64,000 nt of DNA from Varroa destructor (taxonomy: Eukaryota > Arthropoda > Arachnida > Mesostigmata > Varroidae): NCBI RefSeq assembly GCF_002443255.2, contig NW_019211455.1, forward strand, positions 55,370,671 to 55,434,670. Direction: 5' to 3'. Under the pieces are notes generated by a model that saw nothing but the letters and a program-made list of their open reading frames with translations, was not told the DNA's origin and did not search any database. A program made the position numbers and the translations under genes. Shown here one piece after another: positions 1 to 11,687 of this stretch; position 1 is the stretch's first letter, and the number at the start of each line of letters is the position of its first letter.

Positions 1-834
1 CACACAGCATGGACAAAAATGATTTTACAATTAATACATACGATTGTCATTATGGCAACGGTAACGATCATACAGATCAGAAACTGATGCGGGATACGCT
101 AGAAAGCATCGAACAATTGCACTCTTTACTAGAATCCTGTTAATTGTATACGCCATTCTGATTTACAAGATTTTGCCGCCTGATCTCATCAGAAGCGTTA
201 ACTGTGAGCAGCGACTGGCATAAACGTTTACTCTTTGCATCATATTTGTTCTTCTTTGTGTAACTATAATCAAAAGGCTATAAGATATGGTTAGGCTATT
301 AACGCTAAGGACAGACATAGGGTATAACTTTAGCACAAATCATCTGTTCCTGGGTCCATTTATTTAAAACTAGTCAAGGCAGTGCCTTTCATCAGTAGTC
401 TTTTCATCACAAAGACAGAATTGGCAAGGAATATAACGGCTAATATTAACTGTACGCGCACAGATGCGGTTAGCTGCAGGAACCTGAAATCTAACTTCAG
501 ATATTTAATGTCCTCCACTTCACCTTCTTTAAATGGTCCATCCAAAATTGATTTTAAAATGACCGCTTACACTCTTACTAATCGTAGAAAAAAAAAAAGT
601 ATGTAATAAACGTACAAGACAATATCAATTATATATATGAAGTTCTGATGCGAGGTTAACGTACTTCAATTGTGAAGTCGACCCTCAACACGGAAAGCCA
701 GGACTAATGACCCCTCTAAGCAAAGCTCAGGGAGCATAATATCTGTTATTTGTATTTACGCCATCACAGAAGGCGGATGATCCCTGAAAATCATCCTTAA
801 TAATGGGCCATGAAAGTGAGCCCTATGGTATTTC

Positions 835-837
<3 letters not shown>

Positions 838-893
<56 letters not shown>
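838..893. repeat. (TA)n microsatellite
   Basis: Uninterrupted AT dinucleotide run of about 55 bases. Confidence 0.97.
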
Positions 894-896
<3 letters not shown>

Positions 897-1534
897 ATCA
901 TTATTATTCATCGTCTTCGTCATTAACCCCGTACAGTGGATATCTTAAATAGGAAATTAAGTACTAAAATTGCAACAGCCATTATTTACTGCTTATTATC
1001 CTCCGCTAGGAAAAAGAAAATCCAATACCATAATAGATCAATGGCAGAGTGCATTACCGAGTTGGTTGTTCTGCCTCGTCTACTCTACAGGCCGACCAAC
1101 TGTGTGTACCGCCTAATCACAAACAATATCCACACACAGGCCGCAAGTCCGATGGAAGCGACACCTGAATGCGTCATTTCTCCTACTCGATTTGTCCTTG
1201 CTCGCGCACTGGTACACTGGCTCTTTCGAACCACTTCTCGTTCTGACCCCTTCGAAATATCCGCAATCTCCTATTACGTTTATTTCCACACTCATTCTTG
1301 GCTGAAGCTATTTCCGGAGCTTTTCCTTCCCTGCACCTACCAACCTCGATCCTGATATCGGCTATACTGCGTCTTTGGTGGGCGCTATCGACGACCATGT
1401 TGATGAAATTCATCCAATCAATCAACCGGTTCTTTACCCATGGTAAATTAATTAAGCACGCAATCTATCAATCAATAAGTCACCTATGATTATTGCATCA
1501 TTGTCCGTAAGAGGAGGCATCTTGTCAGTTCATT

Positions 1535-1553
1535 TATATATATATATATATAT
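1535..1553. repeat. (TA)n microsatellite, short
   Basis: About nine TA units. Confidence 0.9.
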
Positions 1554-2705
1554 TTCATCGTTATCCTGATTATAATCACCTTATTATTTTTAGCAACTAT
1601 CCGTGTGTGTATCCGGCATGCGTACGATGAGTTCACTACGAGTGAGTGGGTGACCCCCATCTGTTTGTTAGCGACATTCGTTTCACATCCATCTCACTTT
1701 CTATTGTCCCTTAAAGATTAACCGCGCTTCTGGCATAAATCACAATCATCATCTGATTTGTTAAGTGCGATCTGAATGTTTTGCCTAATCGTTTCATGCG
1801 CGGATCCCGATCTTCAGAGCTGATAATTTTATTATTCCATATTATCGCATAATATTGTACCGGTATCTATTTACTTATCATGTATTCTTTGCACGTACTC
1901 GGCAAGGGTTTGATTGTAAAACAGACGCTGAACAACCATTGTACACGCTGTTTCTCTAGCTGTTTTATATCTGTATGATCGATGTTTTATTATGATTGCC
2001 TGTGTGTATAATGGTATACTTTTAACGTTTTTTTCCGTATGCCTGTTCCGATGAAGTGGTGTGATTGTGTACCTCCGTGGCTTCGGCAAGCTCGTTATAA
2101 TTATATAGCCATTGTCAGTACGATACTTGTTATCGCTATGAATCTTATTATTACTAGCATTATTATCCTCACAGTCATCATTATCAACATTTACTTATTC
2201 TCCTTAGCATCATCATCATCATCATAGTCGTCGATGCTATATTCTTACAATCAGTATCAATGTGTTTTTTTTTTGGGTTTGTGCGCGCCGTCGCTTTCAT
2301 GTGCGGCCATACGGCATCATCACATGACCAGCGAGGGACGGGCAATCCGGCACGCAAAGCTCGACCGATTGACCAACCCGTCGTGGCCCGGAACAATGAC
2401 GAGCCGCGGCGGTCGTCAGCGTAACCACGCCCAGAGATAACATGGGTCGAAAGAACTACCTATCGTTATCCTCGTCATTACCACCATCGTCATCATATTC
2501 GGTTACTCTTATTGGTTGCTCTTGTCGTATCTACAGCAAACAACAGGGTAGTATAATTATTACGGCATCGATAGCAATATTGTAATCATACAATTTTTTG
2601 TGTTCTATCGTACCCGGTCCTCTTCTATTGTATCTAGTTTTTGTGTGTCTGCATCTATTTGTTTGTTTTCTTCTAATTTTCTTTTAGGTGTCTGTCTGTG
2701 TGCAC

Positions 2706-2728
2706 GTATGTATGTATGTATGTATGTA
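2706..2728. repeat. (GTAT)n microsatellite
   Basis: Five to six tandem GTAT units. Confidence 0.9.
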
Positions 2729-3225
2729 GCCGTCTGTACGTACGAAATGTCCATCTCTCGAATTATACAATAGTTATATAATATTAATCAGCATTGTTGT
2801 TGCAATGATTGATCATTATTGAAATCATTAAGAATTACTGATCTGATACTTAGATATAATAGTAGTAGTAATATATTTATTATTACGAGAGCGTTGTCGT
2901 CGTACGTTTCTTTTCGTCAATCATAGATCGTATATAATCCTCTATCGTTAATTGTGCCGATAGTACGCTTATTAGTCATCACCATTATGATCTCGAATGC
3001 CATTGTATATTTGACGCAAAAAAAGGTCACTCGTCGTCAACTGTTCATGATCGTGTTCGCTATATGTCCTATATAATATCAATATAGTTTTATTAATTTG
3101 CCCGCACCTCATAGTTTCGGCTAGCTGAAAATACGAAACAAACTCTAGTAGGTAGAGTAGATTAAGGGACCTGGACCAGTAAATGTCCCGTTGAAACAGC
3201 AAAAAAGGCGAATCTATGGTAGTGC

Positions 3226-3294
3226 AGACAGGCAGGCAGGCAGGCAGGTAGGTAGGCAGACAGGCAGGCAGGCAGGCAGGCAGGTCGGTCGGTC
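3226..3294. repeat. (GGCA)n microsatellite with variants
   Basis: About 17 tetranucleotide units, mostly CAGG, with GTAG, CAGA and GTCG variants towards the middle and end. Confidence 0.95.
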
Positions 3295-4887
3295 TCTGAT
3301 GAGAACCGGCGAAGCCTGATAGTGCGTAGATTGTTCGCGGTGTATCGAGGAATTAAGAACAGATGGGGCATGTCAATAGTCGTAATATCGTTAGATGTGG
3401 ACAACAGCAAATACAGGAAGTAATTCAGAGTATCCCATAATATTGCGCTGTGTAAAATTTGTCTATTTAAAGGTTTCTAGCAGGGCTCAGTGGTAGCAAA
3501 GTAATAAAGTCGAATCAACAAAAACATGACCACCCCACGGGGGCGTTAAGATGCTGGTTAAAATTCGTAAAAACAATTCATCGAGCATGATTAACGGCAG
3601 AAACAATACACGCCCTCTATTCGTTTTATTGCGTTGTGGATCAAAAGCTTGCGCAACAGCTTGTAACTAACGTATACCTCAAAGGGCATATACATGCATG
3701 AAACAAAAAATAGTACAGGTACTCAGCCCATATCCTCTAGCCCCTCGACAAAACACAGTTAAAAAAATATGGAGCACGCAAAACGGAAGATGTCGTTGAG
3801 AACTCCACATGACATTATCTGGGGTAGCTTGGCGAAATTGACGAACCAAGTGTTCCTGGCCCAAACCGAAGGAAAAGAAGCTTGCGCAAGACCCAATCCA
3901 GGCATTCCCATGATAGTGATGTGGTTTAAAAAATACACCCCACAGAATTAAGCAAAGGCACCGCGACGCTTTTCTTTAGATAGGTACAATTATCAGTTGA
4001 TTATTATTACCTCGTTAATGCTTCATAGCGTCCATTTGTATATGTACGTATGCCCATCTCAAGTGTTCAACAAGTGTAGATTTTGGCCATTGTATTGATT
4101 CTCGCTCGACCGCTGTATTCCTTATGATTTGTTCTATTTTTCATCTTTCACTCGGTCTCTCCGACTTTGCCTTTTACTAGATAGCAACGCTTGGCTTACG
4201 CATATACAGACAAACATTGTTTCTTGCAATTCGGAGTCAGTAGTCAATTTTCCGAGAACCATTAACAAAAGCAACAATACCACACAACAAGGGCTTTTAG
4301 CTCATCGAACAACAGCTGGTATACATCAAAAATCATTGTTGCACTCCAATGAAAAAGGAATAAGCTTATCTCTCTCTATGTGGTACGTAATCGAATATAT
4401 TAGAAGGTCGACATTATTAAGGACAAGGGGGGGCCGAATTTTGGAAAATAGAACTTATCTTTAATCGAATTACCTCCAGTCGGAGTTTCGGTTCTATCCA
4501 GGCCGCGCGGTGTCGATGGCGTACTGCCACGAGAGGATCATCGTTTCGATTGGTTATTTTTTCTCTCGTACAAATAACTATAATAAGAATGATGTCTAAT
4601 ATTCTCAAGAGCCACAAGGAAATGATAGTATCCATACACTTATGTCATGGTTGCCATTATTACTGTTAGATATTAATGGTATAGAGTAACTAAGAGTTAA
4701 AGCAATAATAATATAATATATAACGTCAATAAATACATAATCATCTGCTATTATCGTCATGAATACATAGTTAATTAATGATCATAATGGCTGATCACTA
4801 ATTATATAATTATTGTGTACTTAAGACCTCGACCATGATTCGTGTCATCTTCACATTATACTAATAATCATTATCATGTTATTATTA

Positions 4888-4903
4888 ATCATCGTCATCA
4901 TCG

Positions 4904-4938
<35 letters not shown>

Positions 4939-4942
4939 GTCA
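4888..4942. repeat. (ATC)n microsatellite
   Basis: About 18 ATC/GTC triplets. It generates a His-run ORF in one frame that is not a gene. Confidence 0.95.
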
Positions 4943-4970
4943 CATCGGTCATCCACAATCAAGCACTCAG

Positions 4971-4995
4971 TCAATCAATCAATCAATCAATCAAC
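4971..4995. repeat. (AATC)n microsatellite
   Basis: Six tandem CAAT/AATC units. Confidence 0.92.
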
Positions 4996-5947
4996 AATAT
5001 TTCTATTATCGTCATATAGTATTGTATCTCCAGTGTGTCATCCGCATCAATATATGTGTGTACTTCATTATCCATATCTCATCATCGGCAGAATTTCCAT
5101 TATAATTATTATTATTATGTAAGAACTGTTATATGCAGCATGTATGTCACGAGCTCATCGAGCTCCGTCCAGTTCGGACTGCAATCACTGCGGTTGCCGC
5201 ATTGCCTATCGTGCACCGGTCCGTATGAGACCAAGCGATGCGGAGACCTTCCCTTTTGGCTTCGATAGCCATTGCTTTGGAGAACTGTTAGGTGACGGCT
5301 ATTTGTCGCCCGTAACAATAGATGGTATTGAATTTGAGACGGGAAATGGGTAGGATGCTGAAAACGCTTTGATCCTCGAACAGAAGATAGACTTTCTACG
5401 ATTCTTATTACTGTCGAATTTCCTGGACGTGTGCCTCGGGGGTGTGCGCAGCTAAGCTCCGACGTTTAGCAACGATTCGAACACGCAGCACGTGTCAACA
5501 AGACTAAAAACATCTCGGACACGCCCTAGACGTCCTTTGCGATTTCGAGTCGCTTTCTTATACTTTTCTCTTTTTTAACACACCACCCTTTAAATACTGA
5601 ATGCACCGAGATGAACCTGCTAGACAAACCGGATTCGCTTATGATGCCAAGTGACCTCGCTCGAGAAGTTCAGTAACTTATGCAACTTCCAGAGCCGCGA
5701 CAGGCAAGGGTGTATATTGATAGATATGTTATCTGCTTAAAGGGGAAATTCAAGTTCAGCCGATATATAGCGGCCCATAAAAACTATGTACGCGTTACGA
5801 TCACCATCATTATTGTTCATTTTTGCATCTGCACGAACATTTGTACCAATGGGAGCATATACGATTTTTAGCGAACGTAGTTGAGGATGTAGCAGAAATT
5901 TGTAGATGTACTCCTGCTTGTCGATGACCGTAACGACCGAACTATTT

Positions 5948-5953
5948 TTTATT
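5948..5953 (-). terminator. Canonical AATAAA hexamer downstream of the Glut4EF-like gene
   Basis: The minus strand reads AATAAA here, about 1.16 kb past the stop codon. It is a possible distal polyadenylation signal. The hexamer is common by chance in AT-rich DNA. Confidence 0.2.
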
Positions 5954-6332
5954 TCTAAATAGCCTCCCTGTATCTTACCGTCTCGCTTGCTGTTCCTGAC
6001 TTTGTTTTCTTAGTTTACTGAGGGGAGGAATTGCCTGTTCGTATTAAGGTAGAGGAATATTGAAGGAGTGCGAAAAAGTCCATAATTTTGTCCCGATAAC
6101 TTACCTACGAGCTTCGTTAATTGTTTCGTGTTGCCCCGTTGCCTTCTTATGATATGTGCTGAGGCGCACTGGTACTACTATTACCCCAATGATTCGACTT
6201 TTAGTTTTTTCCTCCATAAATTATCGCTTTCTATTTTTCGGATACCGTCATCTACCTCGTCAGCGTCGCTCACGCTACGCTTTATAGTTGCTCATGATTT
6301 CTTATTGTTGATAGACACTCAGGTGTGGTCTG

Positions 6333-7110
6333 TTTAATCGCTTAATGATCTAATTGAATGCGTCCGTTCATTTCGCAAGGAAATGTCCAAAGGAAGATCT
6401 TCTTTGCGTAGCGAGAAATTATCTAATATTGTCATAGGGATACTATAGTATGAGTAATAGAAGTATTAGTTAAGTAACTCATTTATCATCCTAGATTCTA
6501 TCATCAGCGTTATTATTATTATTGGCGTACATTTTGTTGGGGAGGGAGACCCGAGCCCTGCGGGACTTGAATGTTCGGTTTGTGTTTAAATATGTCCTGT
6601 AGTTTCGTCAACGTAATTCAGCGATCTCAGTACGGATATATCGGTGTAGCCGTTCGCTTGGACTATTTCGTCTGCAATTTTCGTCAATGATTCTTTCACC
6701 ACCTTTTGTTGTTGCTGCTGCGGCATACAGTGGGGCCCGGGTATCCTGAGCGGTTGACTCAGTGGCAGTTTATCGCTGACGTCTAATTCTGACTTAACTT
6801 TCCTTCTGTTCCATACCCGCCAACCTCCAATTTCGTCCTCACGGCGCTCTTCAGCGTCCCTCAGCAATCCCTCCTTTACTTCTCTACCATCATCATCATC
6901 ATCATTGTTCACCTGTTTCGTCACCGCAAAATAATCATTCCTCCTTCCCGCGCGCCTCACTAGAAGCACATATGATCCGGTATTTTTCAGCTTCTGGTCA
7001 GTTTCAGGCCAAGTGCATGGCCGTACCGGAGCGTCTATCGTTCAGAAGTGACGGACCCTTCGTTTTCAGGGTTCGAGCGGACGACGACTTGCTAGCGTGG
7101 CATGGAGAAC
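6333..7110 (-). other. Probable 3' UTR of the Glut4EF-like gene
   Basis: This segment follows the TAG at 7111 on the minus strand. An ATTAAA-type poly(A) hexamer lies at 6338-6333, and a canonical AATAAA occurs further on at 5953-5948. The true 3' end cannot be decided without transcript data. The segment contains an unexplained open frame ending at 6586, listed separately. Confidence 0.4.
6586..7052 (-). other. Open frame of unknown meaning in the 3' UTR region
   Basis: A minus-strand frame stays open from just after a TGA near 7055 to a TAA at 6588-6586, about 155 codons. It includes an Asp run from a GAT repeat, an RR-rich acidic/basic stretch and, at the end, a helix-like segment (VVKESLTKIADEIVQANGY). 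The first in-frame ATG comes late, before PQQQQQ, and would give only about 46 residues. It lies downstream of the C-clamp stop and in a frame not reached by readthrough. I do not recognise it. It could be an alternative last exon, a separate short gene or a chance open frame inside the UTR. Confidence 0.25.
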
Positions 7111-7188
7111 CTAGTCAGCGAATCTGGTACAAGCCTTCTTCCATTTGCATTGCGTGCACCACTGGTCACGGTTCTCCATGCCGTACAC
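7111..7188 (-). CDS. Glut4EF: Glut4EF/ZNF704-family transcription factor, terminal C-clamp exon
   Basis: This terminal coding exon has 25 codons plus TAG (7113-7111). The acceptor is TTTCTACCTTTAG, with AG at 7190-7189. The intron is phase 0, so the upstream KCRK joins directly to VYGMENRDQW and then CTQCKWKKAC. Together they form a complete four-cysteine C-clamp with the conserved VYG-ME-RD-WC and C-WKKAC positions typical of ZNF704/ZNF395/Glut4EF proteins. The C-clamp is a small zinc-binding module that contacts GC-containing DNA beside the main DNA-binding domain; it is also found in a TCF subclass. The protein stops four residues after the last clamp cysteine block (TRFAD), as vertebrate members also end just after the clamp (RFLD). 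This near-identity across a splice junction is the strongest evidence for the whole gene model. Confidence 0.9.
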   Translation of the reverse strand: MYGMENRDQWCTQCKWKKACTRFAD

Positions 7189-7545
7189 CTAAAGGTAGAA
7201 ATTGTTCAACACGGAGTTGGGCAACGAAGCAAATAGGTATTAGTTGGCTGACTGTCGTTGTTATATGGATTGAGGGTCGGATTTGAGAACTGATATAATC
7301 AATATTTTATTTTGACAAATTTACACAACTAATAAGATGATTGCTCGATCTCTGCATATTGTCACAGTCCTTGCGCCACATTATGTCATTGGAAAGTAAA
7401 ATCTATAAGATTATACGTGGTATTAGCAGAAAAGCTATTTTGTTAAACACAATGGATGTCTGAACAGAAATTCGTCCAAGTAGAAAGATATAATCATGAC
7501 TTTTATTGGAATCCGTTGATCGAACTTAATTAACGGATTAACTAC
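7189..7545 (-). other. Intron inside the C-clamp
   Basis: This 357-base phase-0 intron begins GTAGTT and ends CTACCTTTAG. It separates the first C-clamp cysteine from the other three. The donor is weaker than consensus at positions +4 to +6. Confidence 0.8.
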
Positions 7546-8023
7546 CTTTCGGCATTTCCTACTCTCCGAACGTCCCCGAGAGCGATGTTTCGGACTCAGG
7601 TGGATCTTCGTCTGGAGTTTCTTCTGCTGCGTGTGCCTGAACGGTGGGATATTGATCGGCGAAGAGGAAAACTCCTTGCGTTGAAGTTCAGGGTCCTCGT
7701 GTGGCGGCCGAGCCATATCTAGGTGTGACAGGGTGGGCGCCGAACTCATGAAGATCGAATTATGAGGGGGCTGAGAAGGCTGCTGGGAGGCGACGGGCGA
7801 CGGAGGCGATGACGGTCGAGAGGACGCGTCATCCGTCGACTCGCCGCTGAGCGACATATCGTCTTCAAATGAGGTCGCGAGCTCCTCGGGTTCGCCTGCT
7901 TCGCCCCCCTCTGGTCCATCGAAGCCGCCAGGATCGCTGCCTTCAACCTCAACCTCGACTTTGATGTAGTACTGCTCCTCATTATCGTTACTCATGGCTT
8001 CATTTTGGTCGAGATGGGCAAAT
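7546..8023 (-). CDS. Glut4EF: Glut4EF/ZNF704-family transcription factor, acidic and Ser/Pro-rich linker exon
   Basis: This exon begins after an acceptor (TTGTTATCAG, AG at 8025-8024) with the third base of a split Arg codon. It runs for 159 codons to donor AAAG|GTAGTT (GT at 7545-7544). Its first residues, FAHLDQNE, complete the C2H2 finger begun in the upstream exon. Next comes EEQYYIKVEVEVE, which matches the position and character of the EEDFYYTE segment after the finger in vertebrate relatives. It is followed by an acidic Gly/Glu stretch (about residues 28-60), a Ser/Pro-rich linker (about 60-125) and a basic tail. The exon ends in KCRK, the first part of the C-clamp, with one of its four zinc-coordinating cysteines. 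The frame stays open through the donor for a further 37 codons, but that continuation has no family resemblance. An in-frame ATG at 7995 could serve as a start only for a fingerless isoform. Confidence 0.88.
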
Positions 8024-8576
8024 CTGATAACAACCCAACGTAGCGGAGACAAATTGAATGTGCAGAAAGTTAAAATTGACACCCGGTAGCCTTTTGCAAA
8101 GAAGTCAGAGATGGCGACCAGGAGGTAGCAGGTGGGTAATCAGCTTGCATTTACTAATTTAACGATGTAAGATAAATATAATAGGCTTATCTACTGAGCT
8201 GTCTATTAAACTTATTGGCTTATTCATTGGGCGTACGCTAAAAAAAGACACCTAAGGATACGAAAGGGCATAAATATAAATATAAATTATACATGTACTG
8301 CATACCTAATAGTCATTAACGGATCCCACCACAGTATATCAGGGAACGATCCAGTCTATTTTACATTAATATAATCATATGTTAATCATTTAACCCTTTT
8401 GTTCAAGTTAGGTGACACCGAGTTCTGTTTTGCCTTCAACGGAGGTAGTTCGAGTAAGCTATGAATATTAGATTAGACATTAACATTGCCCTTATCTCTG
8501 TCTCTGTACCTATAATATCTTTTTTCCCTTATAATATATAGCAGAAGTGGGCAACTTCCATCAACTAGTGACTTAC
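8024..8576 (-). other. Intron between zinc-finger exon and linker exon
   Basis: This 553-base phase-2 intron begins GTAAGT and ends TTGTTATCAG. It interrupts the C2H2 finger between its two histidines. The interior is AT-rich with no obvious element. Confidence 0.8.
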
Positions 8577-8835
8577 CTAATGTGTCTAAGAACGGTGTCA
8601 CAAGCAACAAACTGGACTCCGCACAGGGTGCATCGATACTCGGTTTTTCGAGATTCGCTCATGCGGACCAGACCTAGATCGAAAAAGCCCCCTGTGGCGG
8701 ACGACAACGATGACGCTGCCGACGGTGCTGCCAGCAGTAGCGAATGCGGATCGAACGATGAGCATCCTGATGACGAGGCTGATGATGCAGAGGACGCAGC
8801 CGATGATGGGACATGGCTAGACAGTGATGAGGCGA
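8577..8835 (-). CDS. Glut4EF: Glut4EF/ZNF704-family transcription factor, C2H2 zinc-finger exon (internal, gene continues upstream)
   Basis: This is an internal exon of a nuclear DNA-binding protein. On the minus strand an acceptor (TTATCTCTACAG, AG at 8837-8836) opens 85 full codons that end at a strong donor (AG|GTAAGT, GT at 8576-8575). Residues 1-50 are Ser/Ala-rich low complexity. Residues 66-85 read YRCTLCGVQF then ACDTVLRHI, a C2H2 finger with C-x2-C and the first zinc-binding His. The second His comes from the next exon (R split across the intron, then FAHL), giving H-x4-H spacing. The finger sits N-terminal to an acidic Tyr-Tyr segment and a C-terminal C-clamp, the order seen in ZNF704, ZNF395, SLC2A4RG and insect Glut4EF. 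From memory, vertebrate members use C-x4-C in this finger, so the C-x2-C here is a difference. The exon has no start codon suited to the full protein, so upstream coding exons are expected at higher coordinates. Splice sites are read by eye, not from transcripts. Confidence 0.85.
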
Positions 8836-11687
8836 CTGTAGAGATAAGCGAATATATATGTCAAGAAAGTTAAACTTAATTCAGTAACATTTTATGGGTT
8901 CTTTACTACGCGTATTTGCGCATCAGTTATAGTATATCGGTTGTTGGCCACGCGCATGGTTTGCCGCAATTAGCAAAACTCTAGATTTACCAAAAGCAAG
9001 AGATAGAATGATAACGTTGCGTATGAAATAACGGATACAAGTATATTGGTGGCTAAAGGAAGCTAGTTGATATTCTATTCTCTCAAAGCTCCCTATGAAT
9101 AAACTCTATCTAAACATCTGGGGAAATTTACATGATCTAGTCAAACGAAAATACGCCTCATTATCCTGCCTTAAAATCTGTCACCAGTATTTAACTAGGT
9201 ACTACTCTAACCATCGTCATTTTTATTCAGCTGCAGTCAGCAAATGAAAATATCTCCTTTATTTGTAACAAACAGATACGCCCACGCTCAATACGCTGAA
9301 GCCCTTCGGTCTCTCTCCTCCCTATGGCTTAACTGCTGTCCGCTCGATCGATCAGCCATTTAGGTCATCATGCGTCGTCAACGTGACCGTAGACTCTGCA
9401 TGTCTCTAGTTGTATATCTTGTTGTGGGCCCATCTTCACGCGATTCGAACAGCAGGACAAGCGATTAGCGCTATATGTTGCACTTCTGTTCTCAAGCCGC
9501 GTACTATATGCATCTATCTGACGATCTATCTGACGACTACCGAAAGACAAGCACAGACTGTGCATTCGGGTCATCGTTCATAGAACCCTATATAGCGCTC
9601 ATACATAGCTAACGTACGCTCTCAACAGCGAGGACGCGTTCACAATTTTACCAATCGGCTACTTTGCCGCCATCCGTGAAGGCAGATGGCGTGTGAACTA
9701 TGCATAACGTCGAACCTATTAATACCAGACGAGAAAACGGGCCTCCGCGGCGAACGACTTCACACAAGATCGACTTAGTCTCCGCGGTGATTCGAGATGT
9801 GGATTGAAAGCTTGCTTCGTAAATCTGCGTGCTGACTATAATGGAAGGCTGTTGCTCCGTACACCTTCATCTTTTTGTTCACGCGGCCGATTTTTTAAAT
9901 CATTTACCTTAGACAGGCAGCGTTAATGCCCTTTAAGGTGCTTTTAGGATCGACAGAACGAAATGAAAATCACGGGAGCACGTTATATCATCCTCGCCAT
10001 CATCGTATCGCGTTTGGTGACAGCGAAGGGTATTGCAAAAATCTACCACTAACGACATTTCGGAATCTGTTTTTCGCTATTATGGCTGTTTAGCCGGTCG
10101 AGTTACGAATTGCAGCTCCACTCAGCTCTCATGGATTAACACAATTCTTTTTGTCAGTCAAGACGAATCTCGAACTATAACTTGTGGTTAGCTTCGATTA
10201 GGACTGTTAAGTTTGACACTAGTCTAGTCGGCCATCTGGCCTGTGCTCTTACGATGTTTCGGGTTCTGTGTCCGGTATTGCGCGTAATACTTGAAACCGG
10301 CGGCCCCTTTCGATACGGAATGGGCTGGGTCTACGTCGCGTTCAAGACCTGTAGCACAACACACGTTACTGCTATGGGAATTATCGAGGCGTTGTTAGGA
10401 GCCGGCAAAACACATATCCCGCAAACGTGCTCGTAAAAGCTGTGTGTTTGCCTGAAAAAACCTTGGTCATATATCACGGAAAAGCTCGATTACCAGCGAG
10501 ACGAAGCCATCGACGGTATGAGCAACGGCAAAAATGGAGACACCCTGACCTCTGAACGAAGCAGCAATCATGCCAACTGGCGCAGCGGCTGTGGCAGTGG
10601 CTTCGAACTAGAGTTAATTTGTCCATTCTTCTTCTGTTTTTTACCGTCGGGTGTTCGGACGATGGATTGTAGCTTGCGACACGCGCAAAACCTAAGCGTT
10701 TGCAGTGGTTAGTGCTTTACAACTAGAGTGTTGCTTTTAGCAGTCGCAATGGCAGCACAGATTTACCAAAGTGGTGGTGGCAGCGCCGCGTCGCGCAAAA
10801 GAATACGCTCAGGTGAAACCAAGCGACTGATAGAGCGACGAACAGACGCGGATCGGGAACGTCTATGCGTACAAATGTCATAGGTGCACTCAGAAGAACG
10901 TACACTGTGCCGTACGATACCGAAAAATACCAAAAAAAAAATAGCCTTCATAGATAGACTACTGGAAAGTAATGGAGTGTGACAGCGCCCAACAGATGGC
11001 TGGTGCGTCCATATAAAAGTGTAGCGTTTATGCCTAAAATAGAACGAGCGGACGGAACAGGCCTCGAACGTGTACCTTAGAGGCCCTCTCAAGTTTACTG
11101 TTTGCTAAAAGGCAATTAATTAGCGCTAAGCTATTTACTTTACTGTTTTTTTACACTGTTTACTTACGGGACTTTGTAATGCGTCGATGTATTTGAATAG
11201 ATCAAAATGGATCACTTAGGAAATGCTTGAAGATAAATCGGTGTAAATAATTAGTGCACGATGCTACGACTTTATAATTGCGACGAAGGGACACAGCTGC
11301 AATCTCATATTGAAGTAAATTTCAGCCTATTGCATAGACTCCTGTTAGAGTTCACGACTAATCTTAGTCTTAGAGTCTAATCTTAGTATCGCATTTAAAG
11401 AATGACTGGTGTTAACTCGTCGTCACCTTTCATCAAAGGTGTAGAATAGTAGTTATCATCGTCACAGTCACTGCAGGCCCGTCGCAAATGAAAACTACCT
11501 ACTTTCTACATAGAGCAACGTTAACAAAATCTACAACATTTAGCATTTTCATCACTTGCCCATGAAGTCATTGCTAAATTCGACATGATCATCACAATCG
11601 GTATCCAAGCATCGTTATTGACTTCGGCAAACTTCAGTTATTTTGCCTGCTGCTCGCCGCCGCTGATTTAGAAATATTGTTAGTTAC
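8836..11687. other. Upstream intron or intergenic DNA
   Basis: If the zinc-finger exon is internal, this is the preceding intron of the Glut4EF-like gene. No further exon with family resemblance was found on the minus strand here. Confidence 0.5.

Larger units (their letters stand above)
1..5947. other. Region without a recognised gene
   Basis: AT-rich sequence with many microsatellites. ORFs are short and often repeat-driven. A GC-richer patch at about 2280-2440 and another at 5145-5350 have brief open frames in several registers, but none resembles a known protein. Confidence 0.6.

Noticed and set aside
3226..3294. CRISPR-like array
   Set aside because: A simple tetranucleotide microsatellite without spacers; the DNA is eukaryotic.
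3481..3525. tRNA-like A box (GCTCAGTGGTAG)
   Set aside because: No B box at usable spacing and no acceptor-stem pairing.
4842..5105. His-run ORF
   Set aside because: Produced by the ATC microsatellite.
6972..7286. 104-codon plus-strand ORF
   Set aside because: It overlaps the C-clamp exon in antisense and has no domain.
7435..7545. Continuation of the linker exon to its own stop
   Set aside because: The donor at 7545 joins KCRK to the C-clamp perfectly; the continuation resembles nothing in the family.
7746..7982. 78-codon minus-strand ORF inside the linker exon
   Set aside because: Shadow frame of the Glut4EF-like linker exon.
8547..8873. Acidic 108-codon plus-strand ORF as a gene
   Set aside because: It is the antisense of the Ser/Ala-rich and zinc-finger exon, whose minus frame has flanking splice sites and a real domain.
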